Part shown: in pieces, positions 22,950 to 30,304 of the stretch | Position numbering within the stretch: the stretch's first letter is position 1 | Layout: every line of letters starts with the position of its first letter | Assembly: GCA_947626545.1 (NCBI GenBank) | Contig: CANQSS010000022.1 | Location: forward strand, 1-34,725 | DNA from: an uncultured Akkermansia sp. | GTDB lineage: Bacteria; Verrucomicrobiota; Verrucomicrobiia; Verrucomicrobiales; Akkermansiaceae | Direction: 5' to 3' | Length of the DNA: 34,725 bases | Program-made: the position numbers and the translations under genes | The notes under the pieces: generated by a model | Told to the model about the DNA's origin: nothing | Databases searched by the model: none | What the model saw: only the letters and a program-made list of their open reading frames with translations

Positions 22950-24059
22950 ATGCTCGATTGCTCACCCAGAGCCTTTGTGGAGACGGATGTGGATGCCATA
23001 GCACACAACTTGCGCGTGGCTCAGCAAGCAGCGCCCGGTTGCCAAATGATTGCCGTGGTGAAGGCCAACGCATACGGTCATGGGTTGGAGCAGGTGGTGC
23101 GCCGTTTGGACGCCGAGCACCCTGCCTTTTTCGGTGTGGCCAACGTTGCGGAAGCGCTTCGTGTGCAGAATGCCGGTTGCGTTACGCGTCCTTTCCTGCT
23201 CGGTCCAAGTATTCCGGAAGAGCGTGAAGTCATCGCTGCCAGCGACTGGGGTTTCACGATTTCTTCCCTTGAAGAGGCGGATCATTACGCAAGTTTGGCG
23301 GCAGAGACGCATCGCGTACTGCCCGTGCACTTGGCGCTAGACACCGGCATGGGACGCGAGGGCTTTTTACCCGCCGACCTCAGTGCAACTATGGAGCATC
23401 TGAAACATTTGCCCTCATTGCGCGTAGAAGGCGTTATGTCGCACATGCCCGTGGCGGATGAGGATGAAGTCTTTTCTCGCGTGCAAATCGAGCGTTTTGA
23501 ACACTGCGTGAGCGAAGTTGCTTTACACGCGCAGTTGCGCTATGTTCACTTGGCAGCAAGCGCAGGACTCCTCAATTTCAGCATCCCCTGTGCCAACATG
23601 GTACGTCCCGGACTCATGCTCTACGGCGTGTCGCCTGTTCCCAGCGTTTGGTCAGATCAACTTCGCCCCACATTGCGACTACGAGCCGCCGTCACTCTGG
23701 TGCGCACGCTCCCTGCCAATCACGGCGTCTCGTACGGACGTTGCTTCCTGTCCACGCGTCCCATGCGCGTAGCAACGATTGGCATCGGCTATGCAGACGG
23801 CTGGCGTCGCCACCTTTCTTGCAAGCAGGTATTCGCTCTGATCCACGGTGTGCTCTGCCCATTACTCGGTCGTGTCACCATGGATCAAATTATGGCAGAC
23901 GTCTCTGCCGTTCCGGAAGTCAGGGCGGGAGACTTCGCCGAACTCATCGGCCCGTTACTCCGCATAGAGCACCTCGCCACACAAACTGGCACCATCCCAT
24001 GGGATATTCTTACCGGTCTCGGTCCACGTCTCCCGCGTTTTTCTCGCTCCTTCGACTAG
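22950..24059 (+). CDS. alr: Alanine racemase
   Basis: PLP-dependent enzyme making D-alanine for peptidoglycan. The PLP lysine is in MIAVVKANAYGHG near residue 40; LDTGMGREGF, VEGVMSHM, VRPGLMLYGVSP and the second catalytic Tyr segment ATIGIGYADGWRR follow, with GRVTMDQIMADVS near residue 310 as the C-terminal signature. At 369 aa it has normal length. ATG 22950 (MLDCSPRAFVETDVDAI) is chosen from the promoter spacing; ATG 22941 would add three residues. Its 3' end overlaps merR on the other strand by 50 nt. Confidence 0.93.
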   Translation: MLDCSPRAFVETDVDAIAHNLRVAQQAAPGCQMIAVVKANAYGHGLEQVVRRLDAEHPAFFGVANVAEALRVQNAGCVTRPFLLGPSIPEEREVIAASDWGFTISSLEEADHYASLAAETHRVLPVHLALDTGMGREGFLPADLSATMEHLKHLPSLRVEGVMSHMPVADEDEVFSRVQIERFEHCVSEVALHAQLRYVHLAASAGLLNFSIPCANMVRPGLMLYGVSPVPSVWSDQLRPTLRLRAAVTLVRTLPANHGVSYGRCFLSTRPMRVATIGIGYADGWRRHLSCKQVFALIHGVLCPLLGRVTMDQIMADVSAVPEVRAGDFAELIGPLLRIEHLATQTGTIPWDILTGLGPRLPRFSRSFD

Positions 24060-24510
24060 TTTTATGTGCATCGTGCGTCCTTTCCTCAAAGCAACGATTG
24101 AGGATACTCGCTGAAAAAACAGGGGGCGTTTTTCCTCTTTTCACTGCCTCCATTACCTGGTCGTAGTGATCCAGTTTAAGTGCCAAGTAATCCAAGCAAC
24201 GTTTGATTTCACGATGTTGATGACGTAATCGCTCCCGCGTTTCCTGGAGAATCTCCCGCCGCACGCGCAGTGTTTCCTCCCCCTCTTCCATCATGGCAAA
24301 ATACCTCTTCATCTCCGGCAGCGACAAACCCGCCGCGCGCAAACAGCGTATCGTGTTCACTCGCCCAACTTCCGCCTCCCCGTACCGACGATTCCCCGCC
24401 CCATCCCGCGGCACTGGCGGTATGAGTCCTTCCTCCTCATAAAATCGGAGAGTGGACGACGACAAGCCGGACGCCTCCGATACTTGCGCTATTGTTTGAT
24501 ATGTGCTCAT
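24010..24510 (-). CDS. MerR-family transcriptional regulator
   Basis: 166-aa regulator. The N-terminal winged helix-turn-helix reads YQTIAQVSEASGLSSSTLRFYEEEGLI followed by NRRYGEAEVGRVNTIRCLRAAGLSLPEM, the MerR hallmark. A coiled-coil dimerisation helix follows (REILQETRERLRHQHREIKR, about residues 75-115). The short basic C-terminal tail lacks the metal-ligand cysteine pairs of MerR/ZntR/CueR, so the effector is probably an organic molecule or none. ATG 24510 is chosen because the -10 box at 24517-24522 leaves only this start inside the transcript. It is divergent from the prepilin peptidase gene. Confidence 0.88.
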   Translation of the reverse strand: MSTYQTIAQVSEASGLSSSTLRFYEEEGLIPPVPRDGAGNRRYGEAEVGRVNTIRCLRAAGLSLPEMKRYFAMMEEGEETLRVRREILQETRERLRHQHREIKRCLDYLALKLDHYDQVMEAVKRGKTPPVFSASILNRCFEERTHDAHKTSRRSEKNAGDVDRDR

Positions 24511-24516
24511 GCTCAT

Positions 24517-24545
24517 ATTATATGGCTTCAAGTCGCTCGAAGGAA
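24517..24545 (-). promoter_or_regulatory. merR promoter with operator-like inverted repeat
   Basis: Minus-strand -10 TATAAT (24517-24522) with a weak -35 TTCCTT (24540-24545) and a 17-nt spacer. Within the spacer region lies the imperfect palindrome CTTCAAG-TCG-CTCGAAG (24526-24542). MerR proteins bind such repeats between -35 and -10, so autoregulation is likely. Confidence 0.5.
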
Positions 24546-24552
24546 AGCAAAA

Positions 24553-24582
24553 TTGACATTTCACAGGACGTCGTGATACAAT
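24553..24582 (+). promoter_or_regulatory. Prepilin peptidase promoter
   Basis: The consensus -35 TTGACA (24553-24558), an 18-nt spacer and the -10 TACAAT (24577-24582) leave 8 nt to ATG 24591. Confidence 0.6.
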
Positions 24583-24590
24583 GGGCAGCG

Positions 24591-25706
24591 ATGATGGAAG
24601 AATGGACAGACCCTTTACTAGGCAATGGCGAATGGTGGCAAGTGGTATTGCTGGCTCTCATCGGGGCTTGCATTGGTTCTTTTTTAAATGTAGCGATTTA
24701 TCGTATCCCGCGCGGTATGAGCGTCAACAACCCGCCGCGCTCGTTCTGTCCCACCTGCAATGCCGCCATCCCGTGGTATCTGAATCTACCCATCATCAGC
24801 TGGATCATGTTGCGTGGCAAAAGCGCATGCTGCCACAAACCCATCAGCCCGCGATACCTGCTTATTGAGTGCGCCTGCTTCCTGCTGTTCGGTGGCATCT
24901 CGATTTATTTCGATTATGAATCCCTTCTTGCGCGCCTTCTCATCTGCCTGTGGAGCGCCGGCTTGCTTTGCTTGCTCATCATGGACTGGGAGTTCATGGT
25001 TGTACACTCCCGTATCTCCGGCATTTGCACGGCATGCGGGTTGCTGGCATCCGTGCTCGCCCCCACACTTGTTGGCTCCGGCACACTCAGTTCGTGGGAA
25101 GGTCTGCTGTGGGGATGTGCTGGCGTGGTCTGCGGTTACGTACTGTTCCGATTGACTGCCCTGGTCGGACGCTTACTTTTCGGCCGCCACAATATGCGCT
25201 TCTCGGAGCCCACGCATTGGGAACTACGCCAAATCGGTGATAATCTGGACATCGAGCTCGTCGTGGGCAATCACTCCTTGCGCTGGGGAATGATTTTCGC
25301 TGAGCGGCGTGGCGCGCTCGTTCTCGAAGACGCCACGGTCGAACAAGTCCCCGGCGCCTCCTGCCGCGTACGCTTCACCGACTCCCAGATGATTATTGGT
25401 GATTCTTCCTACGATTTAGAAAAATACGACACGCTTTGCGGCACATGTCGTGCGGTGTCTTCTCAGGGTTCTTCTATGGGATCCGGCGATGCGTGGATCG
25501 CCATGGCCATCGGTTCACTTTGCGGCTGGCAAGGCGTCTTCTTTTCGCTCGTTGTCGGCAGTTATATCGGACTCATTTTCGCGCTCATCATGCGCATCCG
25601 CCGCGGTGATCCCATGCCCTTCGGTCCGTCACTCATTCTCGCCGCATTTCTGTGGCTATTTACCGGACCCCAACTCGTATCATGGTTCCTGAATTTCCTT
25701 GGATAA
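24591..25706 (+). CDS. Type IV prepilin peptidase (A24) with a large cytosolic insertion
   Basis: Inner-membrane aspartic peptidase that cleaves and N-methylates prepilins or pseudopilins. Residues about 14-34 form the first helix (VVLLALIGACIGSFLNVAIYR), followed by the N-terminal domain with CPTC and ISPRYLLIE. One catalytic Asp lies in LLIMDWEF, the second in GSGDAW (GxGD motif). Between them, after two or three helices, a soluble insertion of roughly 110 residues (about 200-315) with beta-strand character separates the halves. The total of 371 aa is longer than classical PilD (about 290). The first Cys of the second CxxC pair is not conserved. No pilin gene is nearby. Confidence 0.85.
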   Translation: MMEEWTDPLLGNGEWWQVVLLALIGACIGSFLNVAIYRIPRGMSVNNPPRSFCPTCNAAIPWYLNLPIISWIMLRGKSACCHKPISPRYLLIECACFLLFGGISIYFDYESLLARLLICLWSAGLLCLLIMDWEFMVVHSRISGICTACGLLASVLAPTLVGSGTLSSWEGLLWGCAGVVCGYVLFRLTALVGRLLFGRHNMRFSEPTHWELRQIGDNLDIELVVGNHSLRWGMIFAERRGALVLEDATVEQVPGASCRVRFTDSQMIIGDSSYDLEKYDTLCGTCRAVSSQGSSMGSGDAWIAMAIGSLCGWQGVFFSLVVGSYIGLIFALIMRIRRGDPMPFGPSLILAAFLWLFTGPQLVSWFLNFLG

Positions 25707-25714
25707 CCGGACGT

Positions 25715-26434
25715 TCATTTTGCCCATTCCATGGTGATAATCGCCCGCAGTTTTCCGCCGCCTTCGATGCGGTGCTGGCTTAGCAACCCCGCCGCGCGGT
25801 GAACGACGCACAGCGGCTCGCCCACCATGCTCTCGTGCTTATAGGCTACATGGATGCGACGTGGTTCACGCCCAAGGGAGTTCGGCATCGTGTCGATGGC
25901 CCAGGCCAAGTAGGCAGAGTTGTTAATATGCCCATTAAAGTCTATATCGCGACGGGATGTGACGAAATATGCGGTTCCCAAATCCTCTGCCTGATCTTCC
26001 GGGAACTTTAGCGGTTCAGCCGTGATGCTTGGTGGACACACCGTCGGCACATCCAGATCTGCCCGCTTCAGCGGCACGGGTCGGCGTGTGTTCATATCGA
26101 TAATCACCCACATCAAATCGGCGCGGCCTATCACTTCTCCCGCCTTATCGCTCATCTCCACAAATCGACGCGCTTGCAACGGCGAAGCCTGCCCGGTATT
26201 CGTGCGCAGGCTCACCTCCTCCTTCCATTTCGGTCGGCGCAGCAATTCAAAGTCACCCTGCACCTCCACCCAAAGCTTCCCATGCTCCGCCACCCAATCA
26301 TAGCCCATTTTGTTGCGCGAAGCATGAAGCTCTGCCATTTCCTGACAAAATAAAAGGTAAAATTCCGGCTTGAGCAACAGATCCGCCCCACACTCGTAGC
26401 TCGCAATGCTGTGCGGTAATACCAAATCTTCCAT
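25715..26434 (-). CDS. Acyl-ACP thioesterase family protein
   Basis: 239-aa hot-dog-fold thioesterase of the FatA/FatB-like family, releasing fatty acids from acyl-ACP. The first hot-dog half has LHASRNKMGYDWVAEHGKLWV and the strand VEVQGDFELLRRPKWKEEV; the second begins FVTSRRDIDFNGHINNSAYLAW, the equivalent of the plant D-x-N-x-H-x-N-N-x-x-Y signature with its catalytic Asn/His. Length matches bacterial members. It is a single gene, its stop 8 nt from that of the converging prepilin peptidase. The physiological acyl chain is unknown. Confidence 0.85.
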   Translation of the reverse strand: MEDLVLPHSIASYECGADLLLKPEFYLLFCQEMAELHASRNKMGYDWVAEHGKLWVEVQGDFELLRRPKWKEEVSLRTNTGQASPLQARRFVEMSDKAGEVIGRADLMWVIIDMNTRRPVPLKRADLDVPTVCPPSITAEPLKFPEDQAEDLGTAYFVTSRRDIDFNGHINNSAYLAWAIDTMPNSLGREPRRIHVAYKHESMVGEPLCVVHRAAGLLSQHRIEGGGKLRAIITMEWAK

Positions 26435-26440
26435 GCCGCC

Positions 26441-26468
26441 ACTCTACCATACCATCTTTCATTGTCAA
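26441..26468 (-). promoter_or_regulatory. Thioesterase promoter
   Basis: Minus-strand -35 TTGACA (26463-26468), a 16-nt spacer and the -10 TAGAGT (26441-26446) leave 6 nt to the ATG. Its -35 lies 8 nt from the -35 of the divergent amidase promoter. Confidence 0.6.
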
Positions 26469-26476
26469 GTTCGCAC

Positions 26477-26505
26477 TTGACCAATCTCAACCGCCCCCGT
26501 ATCAT
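26477..26505 (+). promoter_or_regulatory. Amidase promoter
   Basis: The -35 TTGACC (26477-26482), a 17-nt spacer and the -10 TATCAT (26500-26505) leave 6 nt to ATG 26512, so transcription should start at the initiation codon. Confidence 0.65.
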
Positions 26506-26511
26506 GCCCTC

Positions 26512-27426
26512 ATGCGTTTTCTCTGTCTCTTTTTCTGTCTATTCGCGGGAGTGCTGACGGCTTGCAGCCAGGTGCCCCGTGGCTCGCGCACCTCACGACT
26601 CGTCGTGCTTGACATCGGACACTCCCTGTCCCTTCCGGGAGCCAAAACCCCCGGAGCGATAAACGGTCGTGTGCTGCGTGAGTGTGAATTTTGGCATCAG
26701 TATGCCTACGTTGTGAAGCAGGAAGTGCAGCGTGCTGGTTTCCGCTGCGTGATCATCAACCGCGGCAATCCTCCTAACGCCGAGCCATTCATTTCCTACG
26801 CCAAAAAATCTGCCATCACATACCTGCGCCACCCGGATGTCAACGCCGAGCGTTACCCATCTCACTATTTCCCGGATCGCGTGGCTTCCGGGATGGTGAG
26901 CGCGGACTATGCTATATACAACCGCGCTGCCTGCATCGTGTTCCTGCACCACAACAGTTCAGGCAATCGCTGGAAAACCGGAGCTTCCCCATCCGTCATT
27001 CTGCGCAATCGATACAATGGCTCTGAGCTCGCCCAAGCTCTGCGTTCCACCATGGAACGCGACATCCTCAACCACGGCATGCCCAATGCCGGTCGCGGCT
27101 GCAAGACGGAAGTTCGCTGTGTGGATGCCACCCGATCTGCCGGCTGGCTGAACGCCTGCGATGATGCCGGTATCCCTGCTGCTGTGGTGGAGTCCGCTTT
27201 CCTCGACAACCGAGCCCACGCTTCTTTCCTCGCCACAGACGCCGGTGCGCGCGCCTACGCTCGGGCGGTGGGACGCGCGATCGTGAGTTTTATGCGTATC
27301 TCACCGACCATTCGCCGCCACTACCGCACCAATCCGAATGAGCCGGATGAAGGTTCTTTCGGCTACGCTGCCGAATCGCGCTGTCTGCACGTTCAAGGAG
27401 CCAAACTCCAGTTCAAAGGCATTTGA
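26512..27426 (+). CDS. N-acetylmuramoyl-L-alanine amidase (AmiC-type) lipoprotein
   Basis: 304-aa zinc amidase that removes stem peptides from peptidoglycan. The signal leads to lipobox LTAC (Cys18). The Amidase_3 fold follows: VVLDIGHSLSLPGAKTPG holds the first Zn His, RECEFWHQYAYVV the Zn Glu, VFLHHNSSGN the second Zn His, and AAVVESAFLDNRAHA the catalytic Glu. All ligands are intact. The chain ends ...KFKGI, and its TGA stop belongs to the conserved start GCATTTGAGAGAAG of a repeat module, so the extreme C terminus may have been set by repeat insertion. Likely role: cell separation or recycling. Confidence 0.87.
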   Translation: MRFLCLFFCLFAGVLTACSQVPRGSRTSRLVVLDIGHSLSLPGAKTPGAINGRVLRECEFWHQYAYVVKQEVQRAGFRCVIINRGNPPNAEPFISYAKKSAITYLRHPDVNAERYPSHYFPDRVASGMVSADYAIYNRAACIVFLHHNSSGNRWKTGASPSVILRNRYNGSELAQALRSTMERDILNHGMPNAGRGCKTEVRCVDATRSAGWLNACDDAGIPAAVVESAFLDNRAHASFLATDAGARAYARAVGRAIVSFMRISPTIRRHYRTNPNEPDEGSFGYAAESRCLHVQGAKLQFKGI

Positions 27427-27718
27427 GAGAAGTTCATCAACAGCGAAAATGCTTTCCCAATAAATCGCAAATAGGCCGCTGCCCAGAACCTCCGACGGTT
27501 TTCACCCTCCGGACAGCGCATTCGCTCCGCATCCCGCGCAGCGCGCACGAATTTGGCAATCGTACATCGTACGTCGTACATCGTACATGGGCAGATTCCG
27601 TCTGCCTCCGTCGTACCTCATACGTCGTAAATCGTACATGAGCAGCTGCCTCGCAGCTGCTTGGGGCCGTCGTGTGTGTCGTACATCGTACATAGGCAGG
27701 CTCCGTCTGCCACCGCCG
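27418..27718 (+). repeat. Composite intergenic repeat, block D
   Basis: Covers the convergent amidase/aroE junction and enters both coding ends. 27418-27455 is a truncated AT-rich module; about 27495-27555 is the GC-rich module with CCGCGCAGCGCGCACGAA. 7-mer arrays lie at 27559-27589, 27611-27640 and 27678-27694. Stem-loops are GGCAGAT/GTCTGCC (27590-27606), AGCAGCTGC/GCAGCTGCT (27641-27661) and GGCAGGC/GTCTGCC (27695-27711). Confidence 0.88.
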
Positions 27719-28598
27719 TCCGCATAGCTTTCTCATCCGCCTTCTTACCGAACCACTTTTTAAAGGAGAGCGCACCCTGCCCCACAAGCATATCTCGTCC
27801 GTCACACACACGGCATTTCGCCGTTGCCGCCTGTTGTAACGGTGTCAAATGCGTGATCAGGTCGAATACGACATGCTCCGCGCATAGCATTTCAGTCGCT
27901 ATCGGCAGTGGATCTCCGGCAGCCAACCCCAAGCTCGTGGCGTTCACGATAATGTCCACGTCCTGCACTGCCATACGCATCTTCTCATCATCAAGCATAG
28001 AGCAAGTGGCAATATCCAACCTCGGTGCTATGTCGCAAAGGCGCGCTGCCAATTGCTCAAGCTCTGGGCGCGGACGATTCGCCAGCACCAGTCGTCTGCA
28101 ACCGGTGAGCGCACACTGCATCGCCAATGCGCTCCCTGCTCCACCACACGCGCCGATGATCAGTACACGTTCATCCGCGAGTTTCCTACCACAATGCACC
28201 TCCAACGCATGCTCGAAGCCCGGTCCATCCGTGTTGAACCCCTCAATCTTTTCCCCACGGAACACGAGTGTATTTGTCGCCCCGCTCAGCTCAGAAAGTC
28301 GGTCCACCTCGTTCGCCACGACTCGCGCCTCACGCTTGAAAGGCACTGTGACATTCACCCCAAGAAATCCCAACCCACGCAGTCGTTCCACATGTTCGCG
28401 AAACGCTCCCTCTTCTTTCGGGCAAGAGAGGCGCACGTACGATCCTCCCACGTGCGCCGCACGCATGGCCGCCAACTGCATGTCCGGCGAAAGCGAGTGC
28501 GCAATCGGATTGCCCACCACCGCTAGTCGTGGCGTGGGTAACGCACCAATCTGTGCCTCTAATTCCTCAATGGTCCAAACGGTCTGCATAAAGCTCAC
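27618..28598 (-). CDS. aroE: Shikimate dehydrogenase with repeat-derived C-terminal tail
   Basis: NADPH-dependent reduction of 3-dehydroshikimate to shikimate. The substrate motif VVGNPIAHSLSPDMQ is at about residues 26-40, then GVNVTVPFKREA with the catalytic Lys, ATNTLVF, NTDGPGFEHAL with the catalytic Asp, and the nucleotide loop IIGACGGAGSA. The normal family C terminus is reached at MLVGQGALSFKKWFG. The last 33 codons (27621-27719) and the stop lie in repeat block D and encode Cys/Tyr/Asp-rich sequence unrelated to AroE. The start may be GTG 28598 or ATG 28589; no convincing promoter was found. aroK lies at 4.1-4.7 kb. Confidence 0.88.
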   Translation of the reverse strand: MSFMQTVWTIEELEAQIGALPTPRLAVVGNPIAHSLSPDMQLAAMRAAHVGGSYVRLSCPKEEGAFREHVERLRGLGFLGVNVTVPFKREARVVANEVDRLSELSGATNTLVFRGEKIEGFNTDGPGFEHALEVHCGRKLADERVLIIGACGGAGSALAMQCALTGCRRLVLANRPRPELEQLAARLCDIAPRLDIATCSMLDDEKMRMAVQDVDIIVNATSLGLAAGDPLPIATEMLCAEHVVFDLITHLTPLQQAATAKCRVCDGRDMLVGQGALSFKKWFGKKADEKAMRTAVADGACLCTMYDTHDGPKQLRGSCSCTIYDV

Positions 28599-28605
28599 GA
28601 CAAAA

Positions 28606-28825
28606 GCATTTGAGAGAAGTTAATCGACGGAGAAAATACTCTTATTGACTGATATCATCGTTTATACGCATCAAAATATTGATAAATCGTACATAGGCGG
28701 CGTCAGCCGCCACCGCCGCTTTGTAATCACGTCCGCGCATAGCCTTCAAAATTCCGCTTTGCATTCGCTCCGCATCCCGCGCAACGCGCGCGAACTTCCC
28801 AAATCGTAAATCGTAAATCGTAAAT
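28606..28825 (+). repeat. Composite intergenic repeat, block E
   Basis: Between aroE and yajC, both leftward. 28606-28670 is a full AT-rich module (GCATTTGAGAGAAGTTAATC ... TTGACTGATATCATCG). A 7-mer leads to GGCGGC/GCCGCC (28696-28711), then the GC-rich module (about 28715-28798, ending CGCAACGCGCGCGAACTTCC), then three ATCGTAA units (28803-28825). No gene is seen. Confidence 0.88.
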
Positions 28826-28847
28826 GGCGTTTGCCCTGCATCAACCT

Positions 28848-29177
28848 TTACTCCTCCGGCGAACCGTCTTTGCCAACTGTCTGCACTACCTGACTCTTGA
28901 CGATCTTAATGACGGTATTGGGAGCTACTTCCAAGCGCACAGAGGTATCTTTCACCTCGCGCACAATGCCATAAATTCCACCCGCCGTGATCACCTTATC
29001 CCCAGCTTTCAAGGCATCCTGTCGAGCTTTAAGTTCTTTCTGCTGCTTACGCTGGGGACGAATGAGCAAGAAATAGAAAATGACAAAAATCAGGCCGAGC
29101 GTGATGAACATGCTCATAGGATTGCCTTGGGCGTTCGGTGCAGCGGCTTGTGCTAGGATGAGTGTAATTGTATTCAT
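28848..29177 (-). CDS. yajC: Preprotein translocase subunit YajC
   Basis: 109-aa inner-membrane partner of SecDF. One helix at about residues 22-40 (MFITLGLIFVIFYFLLIRP) ends in the diagnostic IRPQRKQQKE. The cytosolic part KAGDKVITAGGIYGIVREV and NTVIKIVKSQVV is conserved in the family. It overlaps the tgt stop by ATGA; tgt-yajC is a widespread pair, normally followed by secDF. Here secDF does not follow; repeat block E and aroE do. Confidence 0.93.
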   Translation of the reverse strand: MNTITLILAQAAAPNAQGNPMSMFITLGLIFVIFYFLLIRPQRKQQKELKARQDALKAGDKVITAGGIYGIVREVKDTSVRLEVAPNTVIKIVKSQVVQTVGKDGSPEE

Positions 29178-30304
29178 GATAATTGGTTTGCTTGATAACG
29201 CGCGATAAATCCGCTTTTGAAAGCGGCGTATTGTCCAGACGCGATGGAGCCTCGCGCTTGCTCCATGAGCCGTAAATAGAAGTGTAAGTTCTGGAATGAG
29301 AGTACCCTCTGCGCCAGCATTTCTCCCGCGCGGAAGAAGTGCCGTATCGCCGCACGCGAAAATCGTGCCACGTGCGGGTGACTCTCCTCGTGAATGGGAC
29401 GGTCATCCTTTTTCCAGCGTTCATTCGTGATGTGCATCGGTCCGTCCGGCGTGAGCGCTATGCCATGTCGCGCCAATCGAGTGGGCATGACGCAATCAAA
29501 CATATCCACTCCGCGCTCAATCATTTCAAGTAGCTGAACCGGCGTGCCCAACCCCATAGCGTAGCGTGCTTTCTCCGTCGGCAGATACGGAGTAGTATTC
29601 TCGATAGCGTGAAGCATTTCCTCCTCGGGCTCACCCACAGATACGCCGCCGATAGCGTAGCCATCGAATTCCATCTCTGCAAGTTGCTCGGCGCAAGTGC
29701 GACGCAAATCCGCAAATACGGATCCCTGCACGATGCCGAAGTGCTGCTGCGGCGCGTTACCGCTCATGGGGCAATGCGCCTGCACCCACGCCTTGCAGCG
29801 TGCCGCCCATCGTAAGGTATAGCCCAAGGATTTTTCGGCATAGGCGCGATCACAGGGATATGGTGGACACTCGTCAAAGAGCATGGCAATGTCTGCCCCT
29901 AAGTGCGCTTGGATTTCCATGCTCTTCTCGGGCGTCAGCATCATGTAGGCGCCATCAATATGGTTGCGAAAACGCACACCCTCTTCCGTAATTTTACGCA
30001 ACTGCGCCAAGCTCCATACCTGAAATCCGCCGGAGTCCGTGAGCATCGGCCTCTCCCAGCCTGCAAATTTGTGCAAGCCCCCCAGTTCACGTATCACCTC
30101 GTCCCCCGGCCGCAAACATAAGTGGTACGTATTGCCCAGCACAATTTGCGCCCCCAATTCCTCCAACTCTTCCGGGTGCAATGTTTTGACGGTACCTTGG
30201 GTCCCCACCGGCATGAAAATGGGCGTAGGCACATCCCCATGCGCCAAGTGCAGCGTACCAAGGCGCGCGCCGGAGGGGTCGGTTCTGTGCAGGGTAAAGC
30301 TCAT
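29174..30304 (-). CDS. tgt: tRNA-guanine transglycosylase lacking the zinc site
   Basis: 376-aa enzyme exchanging G34 for a 7-deazaguanine base in GUN-anticodon tRNAs. The TIM-barrel core is intact: MLTDSGGFQVWSL (general-acid Asp), AMLFDECPP, GYAIGGVSVGEPEEEM, and the nucleophile region MFDCVMPTRLARHG. The C-terminal zinc motif, normally C-x-C-x-x-C and a later His, is replaced: the segment aligned before FSRAAIRHF reads EESHPHVAR, with Glu, His and Val at the Cys positions, and the later T-I-H-N-L block reads SFQNL, with Gln for His. It overlaps trmB and yajC by 4 nt each. The gene looks functional, with no frameshift. Confidence 0.9.
   Translation of the reverse strand: MSFTLHRTDPSGARLGTLHLAHGDVPTPIFMPVGTQGTVKTLHPEELEELGAQIVLGNTYHLCLRPGDEVIRELGGLHKFAGWERPMLTDSGGFQVWSLAQLRKITEEGVRFRNHIDGAYMMLTPEKSMEIQAHLGADIAMLFDECPPYPCDRAYAEKSLGYTLRWAARCKAWVQAHCPMSGNAPQQHFGIVQGSVFADLRRTCAEQLAEMEFDGYAIGGVSVGEPEEEMLHAIENTTPYLPTEKARYAMGLGTPVQLLEMIERGVDMFDCVMPTRLARHGIALTPDGPMHITNERWKKDDRPIHEESHPHVARFSRAAIRHFFRAGEMLAQRVLSFQNLHFYLRLMEQARGSIASGQYAAFKSGFIARYQANQLS

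Noticed and set aside
29174..30304. tgt as a pseudogene because the zinc motif is missing
   Set aside because: The frame is intact at full length, the catalytic motifs are conserved and translational coupling to trmB and yajC is retained.
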